A stretch of 26,660 nucleotides of DNA from a virus. A program made the translations under genes and the position numbers. The stretch is from IMG/VR virus record IMGVR_UViG_3300046471_000258, positions 1 through 26,660 of that record. One strand, given 5' to 3'. This document shows, one piece after another, positions 1 through 8,252 of this stretch. The notes under the pieces were generated by a model. The model saw only the letters and a list, made by a program, of their open reading frames with translations, made no database searches and was not told the origin of the DNA. How positions within the stretch are numbered: position 1 is the stretch's first letter; each line of letters begins with the position of its first letter.

Positions 1-504
1 TTATGCAGTGTTTTCTAATGATAAGAATAGTTCACGGTATGCGGATACCAGTTCATCCAGCGTCGCCCGGTTCAGGCCGCTTGGGTTAGGCAGCACCCAA
101 ACTTCCGTGTCACCGATTTTCAACGCCTGACGTCCCCAGTTCACCTTACTGATGCCAAACGCTTTACTGAATGCCTGTTTGCCTAAAACAGCCAGTGCAC
201 GCGGCTGATAGTATTCAATTTTTGCCGTCAACGCTGCGCCCCCTTCGCGCAACTCATCGCGAACCAGCTCCGTTGCCTCAACGGTCGGACGTTCCACCAG
301 CATGGTGATCCCGCAATCTGTATCCAGCAAATGCTGTTCTTCTTCAGGCTTAAGTAAACGCCCGGTAAAACCCGCCTGATAGATAACCTTCCAGAAGCGG
401 TTATTGGCATTAGCGAAATGGAAACCATGATGAGCAGTGGATAAGCCGGGATTGATGCCGCAAAACACGACAGAAAGATCCCGGGCGATAATATCTGTAA
501 TCAT
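1..504 (-). CDS. mug: G/U mismatch-specific DNA glycosylase Mug
   Basis: Removes uracil, ethenocytosine or thymine opposite G, starting base-excision repair in the cytoplasm. The 167-residue product has the family length (168 in E. coli) and both family signatures. These are GINPG at residues 16-20, whose N18 is the catalytic position in E. coli Mug, and NPSG at 140-143, which contacts the mispaired strand. The gene is complete, with its stop codon at the first bases of the window. It lies divergently from the ileX tRNA gene, the same mug-ileX arrangement as in E. coli, so this is host chromosome rather than prophage. From memory the sequence is clearly diverged from the E. coli protein, which points to another enterobacterial genus. 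Confidence 0.95.
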   Translation of the reverse strand: MITDIIARDLSVVFCGINPGLSTAHHGFHFANANNRFWKVIYQAGFTGRLLKPEEEQHLLDTDCGITMLVERPTVEATELVRDELREGGAALTAKIEYYQPRALAVLGKQAFSKAFGISKVNWGRQALKIGDTEVWVLPNPSGLNRATLDELVSAYRELFLSLENTA

Positions 505-607
505 TATTATCCCTTAAGATGTATTTACCTGAGTTATAGGTAAAAAACGCAGTGAACACAACAGACTAAAACTGTGCACAAAACGCGCATACAAACCGAA
601 GACATAT

Positions 608-636
608 AGACCTGTAAGCAGAGTTTACCGTATAAT
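608..636 (+). promoter_or_regulatory. Putative ileX promoter
   Basis: A perfect TATAAT lies at 631-636, 10 bases before the mature tRNA 5' end. It is followed by a C-rich discriminator (cccgcac), typical of stable-RNA promoters. The -35 at about 608-613 is poor. This is a pattern call only. Confidence 0.5.
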
Positions 637-646
637 CCCGCACCTC

Positions 647-723
647 GGCCCTTTAGCTCAGTTGGTTAGAGCACGCGACTCATAATCGCTTGGTCGCTGG
701 TTCAAGTCCAGCAAGGGCCACCA
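647..723 (+). tRNA. ileX: tRNA-Ile2 (anticodon CAU, lysidine-modified to read AUA)
   Basis: This is a 77-base tRNA with CCA encoded. The acceptor arms GGCCCTT and AAGGGCC pair perfectly, and the T arm is GCTGG-TTCAAGT-CCAGC. The anticodon loop CTCATAA has CAT at 681-683. A CAU anticodon could mean Met, but the body matches the E. coli ileX/ileY type (TTGGTC variable loop, GCTGG T stem) rather than elongator Met, so it is the AUA-reading isoleucine tRNA that needs TilS. Its 3' half is the probable integration site of the prophage. Phage 186 uses the related ileY gene in the same way. Confidence 0.93.
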
Positions 724-728
724 AATTT
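687..728 (+). other. Probable attL core in the 3' half of ileX
   Basis: Prophage genes begin right after the tRNA, and integrase lies at the opposite end of the element, as in phage 186, where attP sits between the ogr-side end and int. The second att copy is outside the window, so the exact core cannot be defined here. A diverged copy of the same stretch occurs inverted at 12551-12592, with 27 identical bases matching 687-713. Confidence 0.5.
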
Positions 729-749
729 TAGCTTTAAAATCATATAATT

Positions 750-776
750 AAGCCACCACTTGCACGGTGGCTTTTT
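750..776 (+). terminator. Rho-independent terminator after ileX
   Basis: An 8-bp perfect stem (AAGCCACC/GGTGGCTT) with an 8-base loop is followed by TTTC. It lies 26 bases after the tRNA and probably ends its transcript. Confidence 0.7.
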
Positions 777-894
777 CATTTCTAAATATCATTGCCTCAA
801 AATTGCCTCACCAGAAATCTGATCCACCCATTGACCGCCATACCTTAAAATTGGATTAAGGCCTTTCAGAGCATAACAAGGAGACATACCCACA

Positions 895-1257
895 ATGGAA
901 AACTTAAACAAAACTTGCCGCCTGGGCATCATCTTAACCACACTACTATCAGCCACTTTTGCCACATCAGTCCAAGCAGAAGATCAGACCGATGTGATTT
1001 ACCAAAAGAACTACGGCGAGAAATGGGCGTTTACTATTGATAGAGCAATCATTGCTTGCGACCATCAAGCCGCATTTTTAATCAACCCAGCAACTCATAT
1101 TACGTATCCGCTAAACGGGCTAGCCAAAACGAAAATTCAGGCCAGTGGTAAAACAGCCGGTAATATTAATGATATCTGGAAAGACAATCCGAATATCCCA
1201 GGCGTTGGGATTGATATATCGCCTTTTATTGATAAGGCACTCGAACTGTGTGAATAG
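895..1257 (+). CDS. Secreted DUF2511/YebY-like protein (prophage cargo)
   Basis: The product is a 120-residue exported protein of unknown function. Residues 1-28 form a Sec signal peptide: a charged N-terminus, the hydrophobic stretch GIILTTLLSATFATS, and an AXA-type site at VQA just before E29. The mature part has the E. coli YebY (DUF2511) pattern. This comprises KWAFTI, a Cys near residue 55, INPATHITYPLNG, an ASGKT segment, and a C-terminal PFIDKALELC, with the two Cys probably forming a disulfide. An AAGGAG site precedes the ATG. It stands alone between the attachment site and ogr and points away from the phage genes, with its own terminator. That is typical of a lysogenic-conversion cargo gene expressed from the prophage. 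Its role is not known. Confidence 0.75.
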   Translation: MENLNKTCRLGIILTTLLSATFATSVQAEDQTDVIYQKNYGEKWAFTIDRAIIACDHQAAFLINPATHITYPLNGLAKTKIQASGKTAGNINDIWKDNPNIPGVGIDISPFIDKALELCE

Positions 1258-1266
1258 TTAAAAAAA

Positions 1267-1290
1267 AACCCGCTTCGGCGGGTTTGTTCT
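1267..1290. terminator. Terminator between the YebY-like gene and ogr
   Basis: A perfect stem (AACCCGC/GCGGGTT) with the tetraloop TTCG is preceded by an A run and followed by TGTTCTTTT. It can stop transcription from both converging genes, the secreted-protein gene on the left and ogr on the right. Confidence 0.85.
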
Positions 1291-1297
1291 TTTGGTT

Positions 1298-1519
1298 TTA
1301 GTGCATTTGCAAAGATTGCTGCTGATGTTTGTCGGGATGCAACTGAACAGCATGAACTGTTCCTGGCTCAACAATGATGTCCGCAATCGACTCATGCGTT
1401 TTGAACGTGCAACTGCAATTAATGTTCTGACACTGGTGATAACGTTCTTTGGTATTGATGCTCAGATAACGGCTTGAGCGGGCGTGTGCTGCGTGCTGGC
1501 ATTTCGGGCAGTGCATCAT
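1298..1519 (-). CDS. ogr: Ogr/Delta-type late transcription activator
   Basis: This 73-residue zinc-binding protein activates the late (head, lysis and tail) promoters of P2-type phages by contacting the RNA polymerase alpha subunit. All four zinc ligands are present with the exact Ogr spacing: C4-X2-C7, then C30-X4-C35. The segment HAAHARSSRYLS followed by TKERYHQCQN is nearly identical to P2 Ogr. The start at 1519 gives an N-terminus MMHCP aligned with P2 MFHCP and has a GGTGATT ribosome site; a start 12 bases upstream is possible. It lies next to gene D at the attachment-site end, its usual place. Confidence 0.93.
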   Translation of the reverse strand: MMHCPKCQHAAHARSSRYLSINTKERYHQCQNINCSCTFKTHESIADIIVEPGTVHAVQLHPDKHQQQSLQMH

Positions 1520-1637
1520 AATAATCACCATGTAATCATTTTAATCAGATACAATCATTGTATGTTATTGCTCAAAACATACATCCGGGATTACAGTGTT
1601 TTACATTACAGGTGACAAATTCCTCAAGGCAGACGAG

Positions 1638-1796
1638 ATGACAAATCAGGACGATATACAAAGCGCGATACGTGACGCTAACGAAAGGGAACGCTATATC
1701 TGGCGTCGTGCCCGTTGGTTTATGAAGGCCGTGTGTGTTGGCCTCCTTATATACGCACTCTTCCCAGTGGTGTTTTGGATATACTACTGTTTTTAG
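1638..1796 (+). CDS. Small single-pass membrane protein, unknown
   Basis: This is a 52-residue open frame, or 66 residues from an ATG at 1596. It has a charged, helical N-terminal half rich in D, E and R, and a C-terminal hydrophobic segment of about 20 residues ending in an aromatic tail (FWIYYCF). AAGG lies 8-11 bases before the chosen ATG. It lies between ogr and D, opposite in direction to both, so it may be expressed from the prophage independently of the late genes. I do not recognise a family. The layout (charged head, one membrane span) fits a small membrane effector or superinfection-exclusion peptide, but that is inference. Confidence 0.4.
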   Translation: MTNQDDIQSAIRDANERERYIWRRARWFMKAVCVGLLIYALFPVVFWIYYCF

Positions 1797-1837
1797 CAAT
1801 GTTTTATACGCTCACCTTGAAGCTTAGCATCAATCAT

Positions 1838-2998
1838 TCACAGCCTATGGTCCCCGCTCGCCTCATAACTCACATCCGACAGCAATACCTCCAGATTTAA
1901 CGTCGTCACAAATCCACTGCTGCCCAGGCTGTGTGTCACCTTGCTGATTATCCACGGCTGCGCGTCGATCACTGACTTAAAGCCTGATACCGCCACCGGC
2001 GTCTCAGGGAATAAGTCAGCCCGCCCGCGAGCCAGGGAGATCGAGAACTCGGCGACGCCGCGCTGGAGTTTGTCCCACTTCGCCTGGGCTGCGCGCATGG
2101 CGGCCTTTTGCGTGGCGTAGACCGTTGTCAGCGCAAACACGTTTTCATCACTGCCCGCCAGATAATCCCCTTCCTTAGCCTCCGGCGTTTTCTGCACCTT
2201 CGCGCTGGTCTTCTTTGCCTTCGGATGTTGCAGGGCGCGCAGATACTGCACTTTCGGTTTCCGCTGCACCTTCACCTTTTTCGGCTTCGGGTCTTTGGTA
2301 TGCAGCCAGCTTGCCGATACGCCGGTATAAGCGCCACGGTCAGCAATATTAAACGTATGCCCGTCGCCGTCGCTGCGCATAATCGTCATCTGCGGGATGG
2401 GCTTGCCGCTCGCCGTCTTTGCCGCGCCTGGCTTGATAAACAGCAGATTACCGGCCTTGATAGCGACAACCGCGCCGTTCAGCTCCGCCAGACGGGTAAT
2501 AAACTTCGCGTCGGTTTCCTGCGTCTGGTCGATATGCGACACCGGCACGCCCCTGAAAGGTTCAGCGATGGCGGGTTTGAGGTTATTCCGTGCCGCCACT
2601 GCCGACACTACAGCCTCCAGCGTCGTGTCGTGATAGGAGTTGTCGCGACGGGAATTCAGGCTGCCGCGATAGTCCGCACTGCGGGCGCGAATGGTCAGCG
2701 TGTCCGGCGTGCCGCGATGCTCCACCTCATCCACGGTAAAGTCGCCTTTGTTCGTCAGCGCCTGACCTTTCCAGCCGAGCGCGATATTCATCACCGCGCC
2801 GCGTGGCGGCATCTCCAGCAGGCCGTCGGTGTCGCTTAGCGCGATGTCGAGCTGGTCAGCCTCAAAGCCGCGATTATCCGTCAGCGTCAGAGAAATCAGC
2901 CGGTTGCTGACGTCCTGCGTGATGTCCTTACCGCCGACGGTCACCGTAAAATCCGGCGCAAACTGCGCACCGGCACCGATGGTCATATCCGTAATCAC
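1838..2998 (-). CDS. D: Tail/baseplate hub protein gpD
   Basis: This 386-residue homologue of P2 gpD (387) is the baseplate hub of contractile tails and carries the central spike under the tube. Recognisable parts are the N-terminal FTVTVGGKDITQDVSNRLISLTLTDN, the DGLLEMPPRGA segment and GDFTVDEVEHRGTPDTLTIRA near residues 80-105. A later segment runs VSASW…KPKKV. Its start overlaps the stop of U by 4 bases. It is the last gene of the tail operon. Full length, with no visible damage. Confidence 0.93.
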   Translation of the reverse strand: MITDMTIGAGAQFAPDFTVTVGGKDITQDVSNRLISLTLTDNRGFEADQLDIALSDTDGLLEMPPRGAVMNIALGWKGQALTNKGDFTVDEVEHRGTPDTLTIRARSADYRGSLNSRRDNSYHDTTLEAVVSAVAARNNLKPAIAEPFRGVPVSHIDQTQETDAKFITRLAELNGAVVAIKAGNLLFIKPGAAKTASGKPIPQMTIMRSDGDGHTFNIADRGAYTGVSASWLHTKDPKPKKVKVQRKPKVQYLRALQHPKAKKTSAKVQKTPEAKEGDYLAGSDENVFALTTVYATQKAAMRAAQAKWDKLQRGVAEFSISLARGRADLFPETPVAVSGFKSVIDAQPWIISKVTHSLGSSGFVTTLNLEVLLSDVSYEASGDHRL

Positions 2999-3465
2999 AA
3001 CAAGCCTCCCAGTTGGCCGGTTAAACCTCCGGCCTGGTTGAGCAGTCCGGAGGCCTGGGCTTTCATATCGCCGAACATGGCCGCCAGGGATTCATCCACG
3101 CGGGTCAGCGTCAGCGTAAACTCTATCTTTCGCGGCGCACCGTTGGAGAAGAATTCCGTGTGGGTTTCGCTGACGCTGTTCACCACGAACATCCCGTAAA
3201 TGGTGCCGCTGCCCTCCAGCAGCGGCCACGCCTTACCCTCGTCGGCCATCAGGTTCAGTGCCATCAGTGACAACTTTCCGCCGGTGATTTCCGGCATCAG
3301 CACGCCGGACAGGGTAATTTTCTCCTCATTCACGCCGAGGAACTGCGGCAGCGGACGCAGGCCGACGCGGTTGTTTACCGGCCATCGGTAATCGACATCC
3401 CGCTGCAAGCTTTGATAGGGGACGGTCTGCAACTGAAACACAAACAGTCCGAGGGTTAACATCAT
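2995..3465 (-). CDS. U: Tail assembly protein gpU
   Basis: This 156-residue homologue of P2 gpU (159) is needed to complete the tail near the baseplate. Matching segments are LGLFVFQLQTVPYQSLQRD at residues 4-22 and WPVNNRVG, then the C-terminal FTLTLTRVDE before a Gly/Leu-rich tail. An AAGGAGATGTC ribosome site lies before a double ATG. It starts 12 bases after T and overlaps D by 4 bases, so T, U and D are translated as one unit. Intact. Confidence 0.92.
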   Translation of the reverse strand: MMLTLGLFVFQLQTVPYQSLQRDVDYRWPVNNRVGLRPLPQFLGVNEEKITLSGVLMPEITGGKLSLMALNLMADEGKAWPLLEGSGTIYGMFVVNSVSETHTEFFSNGAPRKIEFTLTLTRVDESLAAMFGDMKAQASGLLNQAGGLTGQLGGLL

Positions 3466-3477
3466 GCGGACATCTCC

Positions 3478-6327
3478 TTAATCGTTATCCATGCGGGAAC
3501 GTTGCCGGGCGGCGCGGGCGCGGTCACGGGCTTCCAGCTCGGCGCGAATTTGGCGGCTGGTATCCTGGACGCCTAAACCGGCACCGGCGGCAATGGTGTA
3601 ATGGTGCGTGCTGCGGTCGATATAGCTGCGCCCGCCGCCGACGGAAACCGGCGTGTAACCGCCTCCCAGCAGGCCGCCCGGCGGCGGGACAATGGGGGCA
3701 GGATTATCCAGCGGATGCGCTTGCGGATCCCCGTCGCCGGATTGTTTCGAACGCCGGTCAGCCTTATCCGCCGTTTTATCAATGTCAGCCGATTCATCCT
3801 TGATGATGCCGAGTTTCTCCAGCAGCCAGACCACGCTGCTACGCAGCTTATTAGCCACCTGCAGCGGTGCGGTCAGTGCGTTAGCGACCAGCCGACCAAA
3901 CGACACCCCCGCATCTTTACAACTATTCAGCGTTTCCTGCGTGGATTTCACCGGTTGGATCAGGTCTTTGAACCACTGCCACAAGACTTTGAGCCTGTCC
4001 CCAAGCCAGTCAAACACCGGCTTAAGCGGCGCAAACATTTCTTTCACCGGTTCGAACGCCACCCCCAGCCCTTCAATAACGCCCGCAAAGAAGGCGCTGA
4101 TCGGCTCCCAGTATTTACGGATAAGCAGCGCACCGGCGACAATGGCGACACCGACGGCAACAATCGGCCACGTCAGGCCGCCGATCACCGTCGCAATCGC
4201 GCCGCCCACCGTGCCGAGAAGGGTCCAGAGCACGCCCGCAGCGGCGACGATCAGATTAATCCCACTGATAACGGGACCGGCCACCAGGCCAAACACGCCG
4301 AGCGCGCCGATAATCAGCAGCGCACCGCCCGCGATTTTGCCGAGCGTGTCCGCCAGGGCTTTATTGTTCACCACCCACTTATCCAGTTTCAGCACGTAGC
4401 CGGTGGCGGTCTGCACCAGTTTGCGCAGTGATGAATCCTGCTGGTCAAACAGGTCTGTGCCGACCGCCTCATAGGCGGACTGAAATTCCTTAAAGTCGCC
4501 GCCGAGGTTGTTCTGCATGATCGCCACCAGCGCCTCGGTTTTCCCGTCCGAGGTTTTCAACGCCTGGGTAAGCTTGTCGAGCTTGCCGGAAGATGCCCCG
4601 TCCATCAGCACTAATGCCGATTTCATGGCCTCCTCACCGAAAATGGCTTTTATGTATTGTGCCTTTTGGGTGTCACCAAGCTTATTTTTTGAAAAGCTCT
4701 TTTGCATTTCTTTCAGGATGGTGAACAGCGGGCGCATATTGCCCTTACTGTCTGCCGTTTTTACACCAAGTTCACCGAGTGCAGTGGCTGCCGTTCCTGT
4801 GGGAGCCTGTAAGCGAGTAATAACCGCACTGGTTCCCGTACCCGCCATGGAGCCGGTGATATTGGCATCGGCCAGGGCGGCAGCCATCGCCGCTGTTTGT
4901 TCAAGGCTAATTCCTGCACTTTTTGCCACCGGCGCTGCATAGGTCATGGTGTCAGACAGACCATCAAATGTAGCCATTGACTTATTCATAGCTGTCGAAA
5001 TGACATCGCCAATGTGAGCAATATTATCGTTACTCAAACCCATTGCAGCTTTAACACCCATCAGTAGGGTGGCGTTTTCCTCCATGGTGCGCTTGTTTGC
5101 CAGGGACAGATTCAGGATGGTCGGCGTGGCCGCCAGGATCCCGTCCTTATCCCCCCCACCTTTCGCGACAATGATTTGCGCGGCGGCGGCATCATCGGCA
5201 GAGGCGGCGGTGTTGTCGCCGAGCTGCCGCGCCTGGGTGCGCAGCGCGGTCATATCGGCGGAGTCTTTTTCCAGGCCGAGCGTCGCCTGTAACTCGGAGT
5301 TTTTCAGGGCAAAGTCATAGCCGGGTTTGAGCATCCCGGCACCGGCTACCGTGCCCGCCGTCGCAATCCCGACACCCGCCGCCCCTGCGCCGGTGACGCT
5401 GCCGGCCAGTTGTTTGCCCGCCTGATACCGGCCTTTCACGGCGTTGAGCTTGGCCTGCTGCGCGCTCACCCGTGCCAGGGATTCGCGCTGCCGGTTGAGC
5501 TGGGCGGTGGTTTCACTGATAGACGTTCTCAGGCGGCGCTCAGAGTCAGACAGCGTGCGGGTGCTGATGCCCGCCTGGGTAAGTTCGGTGCGCTGACGCT
5601 GCACCGACTGGCGCAGCCCGTTGAACTGGGTCTGCAACTGCGCGGCGGTACGCTTCGCGGACTCCATGGCCTGCGCCTGGGCACGGGTCGGGCTGGCAGT
5701 GTTTTTAAACTGAATCGCCAGCGCCGCCGCTTCCGCTTTAGCGGCGTTGAGCTTCTGGCCGGTGACGGCGAGCTGCGCGCTGGATTTGCGGAAGCCGTCA
5801 ATCTTTCCGGCCTGGGTGTTCAGGTCTTTGAGCGTGGTCTGCGAATTTTTAATCTCTCCGGCCAGCAGGTCATTCACATATTGCTCGGTGGCCATAATCA
5901 CCGAGTCGTCGATCAGCAGGCTGATGGCTTCGGTATTGCTGACCGCAATCACCATCCGCAAAGTTTGCGTGCGCCCTGAACCTTCCGCCAGGGTAGGCTT
6001 GTAGGTGTCCGCCATATTACAGACGGCAATCAGCGTGCCGTCGTCGGCAAACAGCCCCATTTCGCGCATCCAGAAACCGCCGACGCTCGCAGAAATCACC
6101 GCCTCAGCAATCACCCAGTTGCCGTGAGTCGGGTCCAGCTTTAAGGAGTTGAGCGGCGTGCGGTACACCTCTTTAACCAGTTTTGTCTGTGTGGCGACCG
6201 GCGTGGTCGTTTTGCCGTTGCCGTCGCCGACGGCCAACTGCGTAATGTTGATGTCAGTCCCCGCCGCAATGGCCGCCGCAATGCGCGACTGCCCGAGCGT
6301 GGTGACAACGGATTTAAATGTGCTCAT
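3478..6327 (-). CDS. In-frame fusion: tail-fibre H N-terminus joined to tape measure T
   Basis: A 949-residue uninterrupted frame made of two unrelated P2 proteins. Residues 1 to about 157 are the N-terminal, baseplate-binding domain of tail fibre gpH: NITQLAVGDGNGKT, VGGFWMREMGLFADDGTLI, LAEGSGRTQTLRMVI and MATEQYVNDLLAG. From about residue 158 the sequence is tape measure gpT: TLKDLNTQAGKIDGFRKSS, QLNRQRESLARVSAQQAKLN, RQLGDNTAASADDAAAAQI. These are followed by hydrophobic membrane-like stretches around 660-740 and the FDWLGDRLKVLWQWFKDL segment. Only about the first 30 residues of T are missing. The distal part of H and genes G, FI, FII and E/E' that lie between H and T in P2 are absent. 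The join is near 5845-5865. The protein is unlikely to work as either parent. Transcription would now come from the V promoter. Confidence 0.9.
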   Translation of the reverse strand: MSTFKSVVTTLGQSRIAAAIAAGTDINITQLAVGDGNGKTTTPVATQTKLVKEVYRTPLNSLKLDPTHGNWVIAEAVISASVGGFWMREMGLFADDGTLIAVCNMADTYKPTLAEGSGRTQTLRMVIAVSNTEAISLLIDDSVIMATEQYVNDLLAGEIKNSQTTLKDLNTQAGKIDGFRKSSAQLAVTGQKLNAAKAEAAALAIQFKNTASPTRAQAQAMESAKRTAAQLQTQFNGLRQSVQRQRTELTQAGISTRTLSDSERRLRTSISETTAQLNRQRESLARVSAQQAKLNAVKGRYQAGKQLAGSVTGAGAAGVGIATAGTVAGAGMLKPGYDFALKNSELQATLGLEKDSADMTALRTQARQLGDNTAASADDAAAAQIIVAKGGGDKDGILAATPTILNLSLANKRTMEENATLLMGVKAAMGLSNDNIAHIGDVISTAMNKSMATFDGLSDTMTYAAPVAKSAGISLEQTAAMAAALADANITGSMAGTGTSAVITRLQAPTGTAATALGELGVKTADSKGNMRPLFTILKEMQKSFSKNKLGDTQKAQYIKAIFGEEAMKSALVLMDGASSGKLDKLTQALKTSDGKTEALVAIMQNNLGGDFKEFQSAYEAVGTDLFDQQDSSLRKLVQTATGYVLKLDKWVVNNKALADTLGKIAGGALLIIGALGVFGLVAGPVISGINLIVAAAGVLWTLLGTVGGAIATVIGGLTWPIVAVGVAIVAGALLIRKYWEPISAFFAGVIEGLGVAFEPVKEMFAPLKPVFDWLGDRLKVLWQWFKDLIQPVKSTQETLNSCKDAGVSFGRLVANALTAPLQVANKLRSSVVWLLEKLGIIKDESADIDKTADKADRRSKQSGDGDPQAHPLDNPAPIVPPPGGLLGGGYTPVSVGGGRSYIDRSTHHYTIAAGAGLGVQDTSRQIRAELEARDRARAARQRSRMDND

Positions 6328-6336
6328 AACGTCCTC

Positions 6337-6864
6337 TTATGCGGGGTAAACGGTCAGCAGTTCGCCCAGGTAGTGCGCCGCGCCGGTGTAAACGTCGCCT
6401 TTAATATCCTGGGTGATGGTCAGGCCAATCAGATGGCGGCTGGCCGGTTTGGCGTCGGCAATCAGCCGCTCCATCTCCAAATACATGTCTTCGGTGATGC
6501 CGGTTTCCAGCACGCCGATATCCAGGCGAAACGTGCCGGGTTCGTCATTCGTCTCCCACCACTCGGTCACGTTAATCAGGTAGCCGAGCGGCTCCACCAC
6601 GCGGCGGATAGCACCGATAGTTCCTTTATGGCAGTGAATGAACCAGGCGGACTGAATCACTCGGCGCTTGGTGGCAACCGGCCAGTTTTCATCCCAGCGG
6701 TCAACCGACAGCGCCCACGCCAGGTACGGCAAGAACTTCACCGGACAGGTCAGCGGATCCCAGAGCTGCCGCAGGGGCACCGGCACGTTTTCAAGCGAGG
6801 CGCAGGCCTCGGCGGCGGCAACCTCAAGAGCCGAGGAACCGGCGGGCAGCAGGCGATCACTCAT
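6337..6864 (-). CDS. I: Baseplate protein gpI
   Basis: This 175-residue homologue of P2 gpI (176) belongs to the tail wedge/baseplate periphery that links the hub to the fibre. Family segments are LRQLWDPLTCPVKFLPYLAWALSVDRWDENWP at residues 37-68 (long stretch seen directly) and HCHKGTIGAIRRVVEPLG. It overlaps J by 8 bases and ends 9 bases before the H-T fusion, the normal J-I-H order. Intact. Confidence 0.93.
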   Translation of the reverse strand: MSDRLLPAGSSALEVAAAEACASLENVPVPLRQLWDPLTCPVKFLPYLAWALSVDRWDENWPVATKRRVIQSAWFIHCHKGTIGAIRRVVEPLGYLINVTEWWETNDEPGTFRLDIGVLETGITEDMYLEMERLIADAKPASRHLIGLTITQDIKGDVYTGAAHYLGELLTVYPA

Positions 6865-7765
6865 CGTAGCCGCCCACTTTCAGGGTGTACGCGGTGCAGA
6901 ATGACGCCTGCGTTTTATCCAGTTCGATGTCAGCGGCGGGGCTTTTCAGCTCCACCCGCTGCACGCCTTCAACGTGCAGCGCGGCATAAATGGCGGACAG
7001 CCGGATGTCGCGGCCTAACCGGTGCTGCGCGGTGGTATAGGCGATCAGTTTTGCTTCGGCGGCTTCGCGGATAGGTTCAGCTTCCGGACCCGGAAACAGA
7101 TACAGCACGGCGTCAATGGTGTAATTCACCACCGTAGCTGACTGGACGGTCACGCGGTCAGCCACGGGGCGCACGTTCTCATCGTTGAGCGCGGCCTGCA
7201 CTTTCGCCAGCAGGTCAGCGGGGGCGCTGCCGTTGCCGGTCTGTGCCAGCACGGAAATCGTCACGCAGGCAGGCGACGGACTGATGACCGAAATATCCGC
7301 CACCCGCCCGTCAGCCGAGCGCCCGTGATACTCATAGGAACCGACCGGACCGGCGACGCTCAGGCCTTCGAACGCCTGCTGCGCACGGATCCGCAAATCC
7401 GCATCGCTTTCCATGACCGCAGCCACGGCGGGCACGCTGAACGTATCCACAGGCGTGATGGTCAGGCGTTCCACGCTGAACGTGGCGGCGATGTTGTCCA
7501 GGTCTGTTCCGGCAGCATAGGCCAGCATCACCGCCTGCGCCGCCTCGTTTACCCGCTGACGCAGGATCACTTCGCGGTAGGCGTTCTCCTCCAGCAGCTT
7601 CACCATCGGCTCAGACTCCAGCGTCAGCGTGCGGGCGATGGCGGCCTGCTGGTCTTCGGGATACAAAGAGACCAGCGTGGCTTTGCGCTCCGCCAGCAGG
7701 ATTTCGTAATCCAGCACCTCCACCACGTCGGGGGCGGGTAACTGGCTCAGGTCGATAGTTGCCAT
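6857..7765 (-). CDS. J: Baseplate wedge protein gpJ
   Basis: This 302-residue homologue of P2 gpJ is a gp47-like baseplate component of contractile tails. Typical features are the N-terminal IDLSQLPAPDVVEVLDYE, an acidic helical segment (LKTLESEP-type, here TLTLESEPMVKLLEENAYRE), and the YEYHGRSADGRVADISVISP block in the middle. It begins 2 bases after the W stop and overlaps I by 8. Full length, with no defects seen. Confidence 0.93.
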   Translation of the reverse strand: MATIDLSQLPAPDVVEVLDYEILLAERKATLVSLYPEDQQAAIARTLTLESEPMVKLLEENAYREVILRQRVNEAAQAVMLAYAAGTDLDNIAATFSVERLTITPVDTFSVPAVAAVMESDADLRIRAQQAFEGLSVAGPVGSYEYHGRSADGRVADISVISPSPACVTISVLAQTGNGSAPADLLAKVQAALNDENVRPVADRVTVQSATVVNYTIDAVLYLFPGPEAEPIREAAEAKLIAYTTAQHRLGRDIRLSAIYAALHVEGVQRVELKSPAADIELDKTQASFCTAYTLKVGGYDE

Positions 7766-7767
7766 GG

Positions 7768-8118
7768 TTAGCTCACAGGAAGGGTTAAGGAAATGGCGGC
7801 GGACGTGTCTTTGCGGGTGCCGGTAATATCCACCACCATTTTCCCGTCAAACGTCGTTTCAAATGTGATGCCGGTCAGGCTGACGCGTGGCTCCCACTTG
7901 AGGATCGCGCTGTAGCAGGCCGCCATGATTTGCAGGCGCAGCGCCGCATTCTGCGGGCGGTCGGTCAGCATCGATAGCAGTGAACCATAGTCACGGCGCA
8001 TGACGCGGGAACCGACGGGCGTGCGCAGAATGTCGCTGACCGACTGCTGAATGTGCGCCAGGTCTTCGACGCTGCGCCCCGTGTCGCGAGCCAGACCGAT
8101 GTATTTCGCGTTAGTCAT
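7768..8118 (-). CDS. W: Baseplate wedge protein gpW (gp25-like)
   Basis: This 116-residue homologue of P2 gpW and T4 gp25 is part of the baseplate wedge that triggers sheath contraction. The gp25 signature is clear: LAHIQQSVSDILRTPVGSRV followed by MRRDYGS, and a C-terminal KWEPR segment. An in-frame ATG 30 bases upstream would add ten residues, but the 8118 start gives the usual MTNAKYIGL N-terminus. The start overlaps the stop of the small membrane gene by 8 bases. Confidence 0.92.
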   Translation of the reverse strand: MTNAKYIGLARDTGRSVEDLAHIQQSVSDILRTPVGSRVMRRDYGSLLSMLTDRPQNAALRLQIMAACYSAILKWEPRVSLTGITFETTFDGKMVVDITGTRKDTSAAISLTLPVS

Positions 8119-8242
8119 TTTTGAACAATAAATAGAGGCCAATACCACCCACCAACCACCAGCCAGGCGTCCCGTTTGCCAGCATGACGCCCGCTGTCGT
8201 TGCTGCGAAAACTGACAGAAAAACGCTTAAATTCTTACTCAT
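8111..8242 (-). CDS. Small hydrophobic protein between V and W
   Basis: This 43-residue protein has two short hydrophobic stretches: LSVFLSVFAATTAGVMLA, and GWWLVGGIGLYLL with the sequence TPGW between them. That suggests a membrane hairpin. The ATG at 8242 has a strong AGAGGA site, so longer upstream starts are unlikely. It sits 10 bases after V and overlaps W by 8, so it is co-translated with baseplate genes. I know no function. Similar small membrane genes occur at this place in other P2-like phages, as far as I recall. Confidence 0.65.
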   Translation of the reverse strand: MSKNLSVFLSVFAATTAGVMLANGTPGWWLVGGIGLYLLFKND

Positions 8243-8252
8243 ACAATCCTCT

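Noticed and set aside
1292-1477. 61-codon frame opposite ogr
   Set aside because: Overlaps the terminator and the Zn-finger gene; composition is that of an antisense shadow.
2108-2839. 243-codon frame opposite gene D
   Set aside because: Arg/His/Gln-rich shadow of a GC-rich coding strand; D on the other strand is clear.
3601-4431. 276-codon open frame on the plus strand opposite the tape measure gene
   Set aside because: It lies wholly within the well-supported H-T frame, has a repetitive Arg/His-rich composition typical of an antisense shadow, and has no ribosome site of note.
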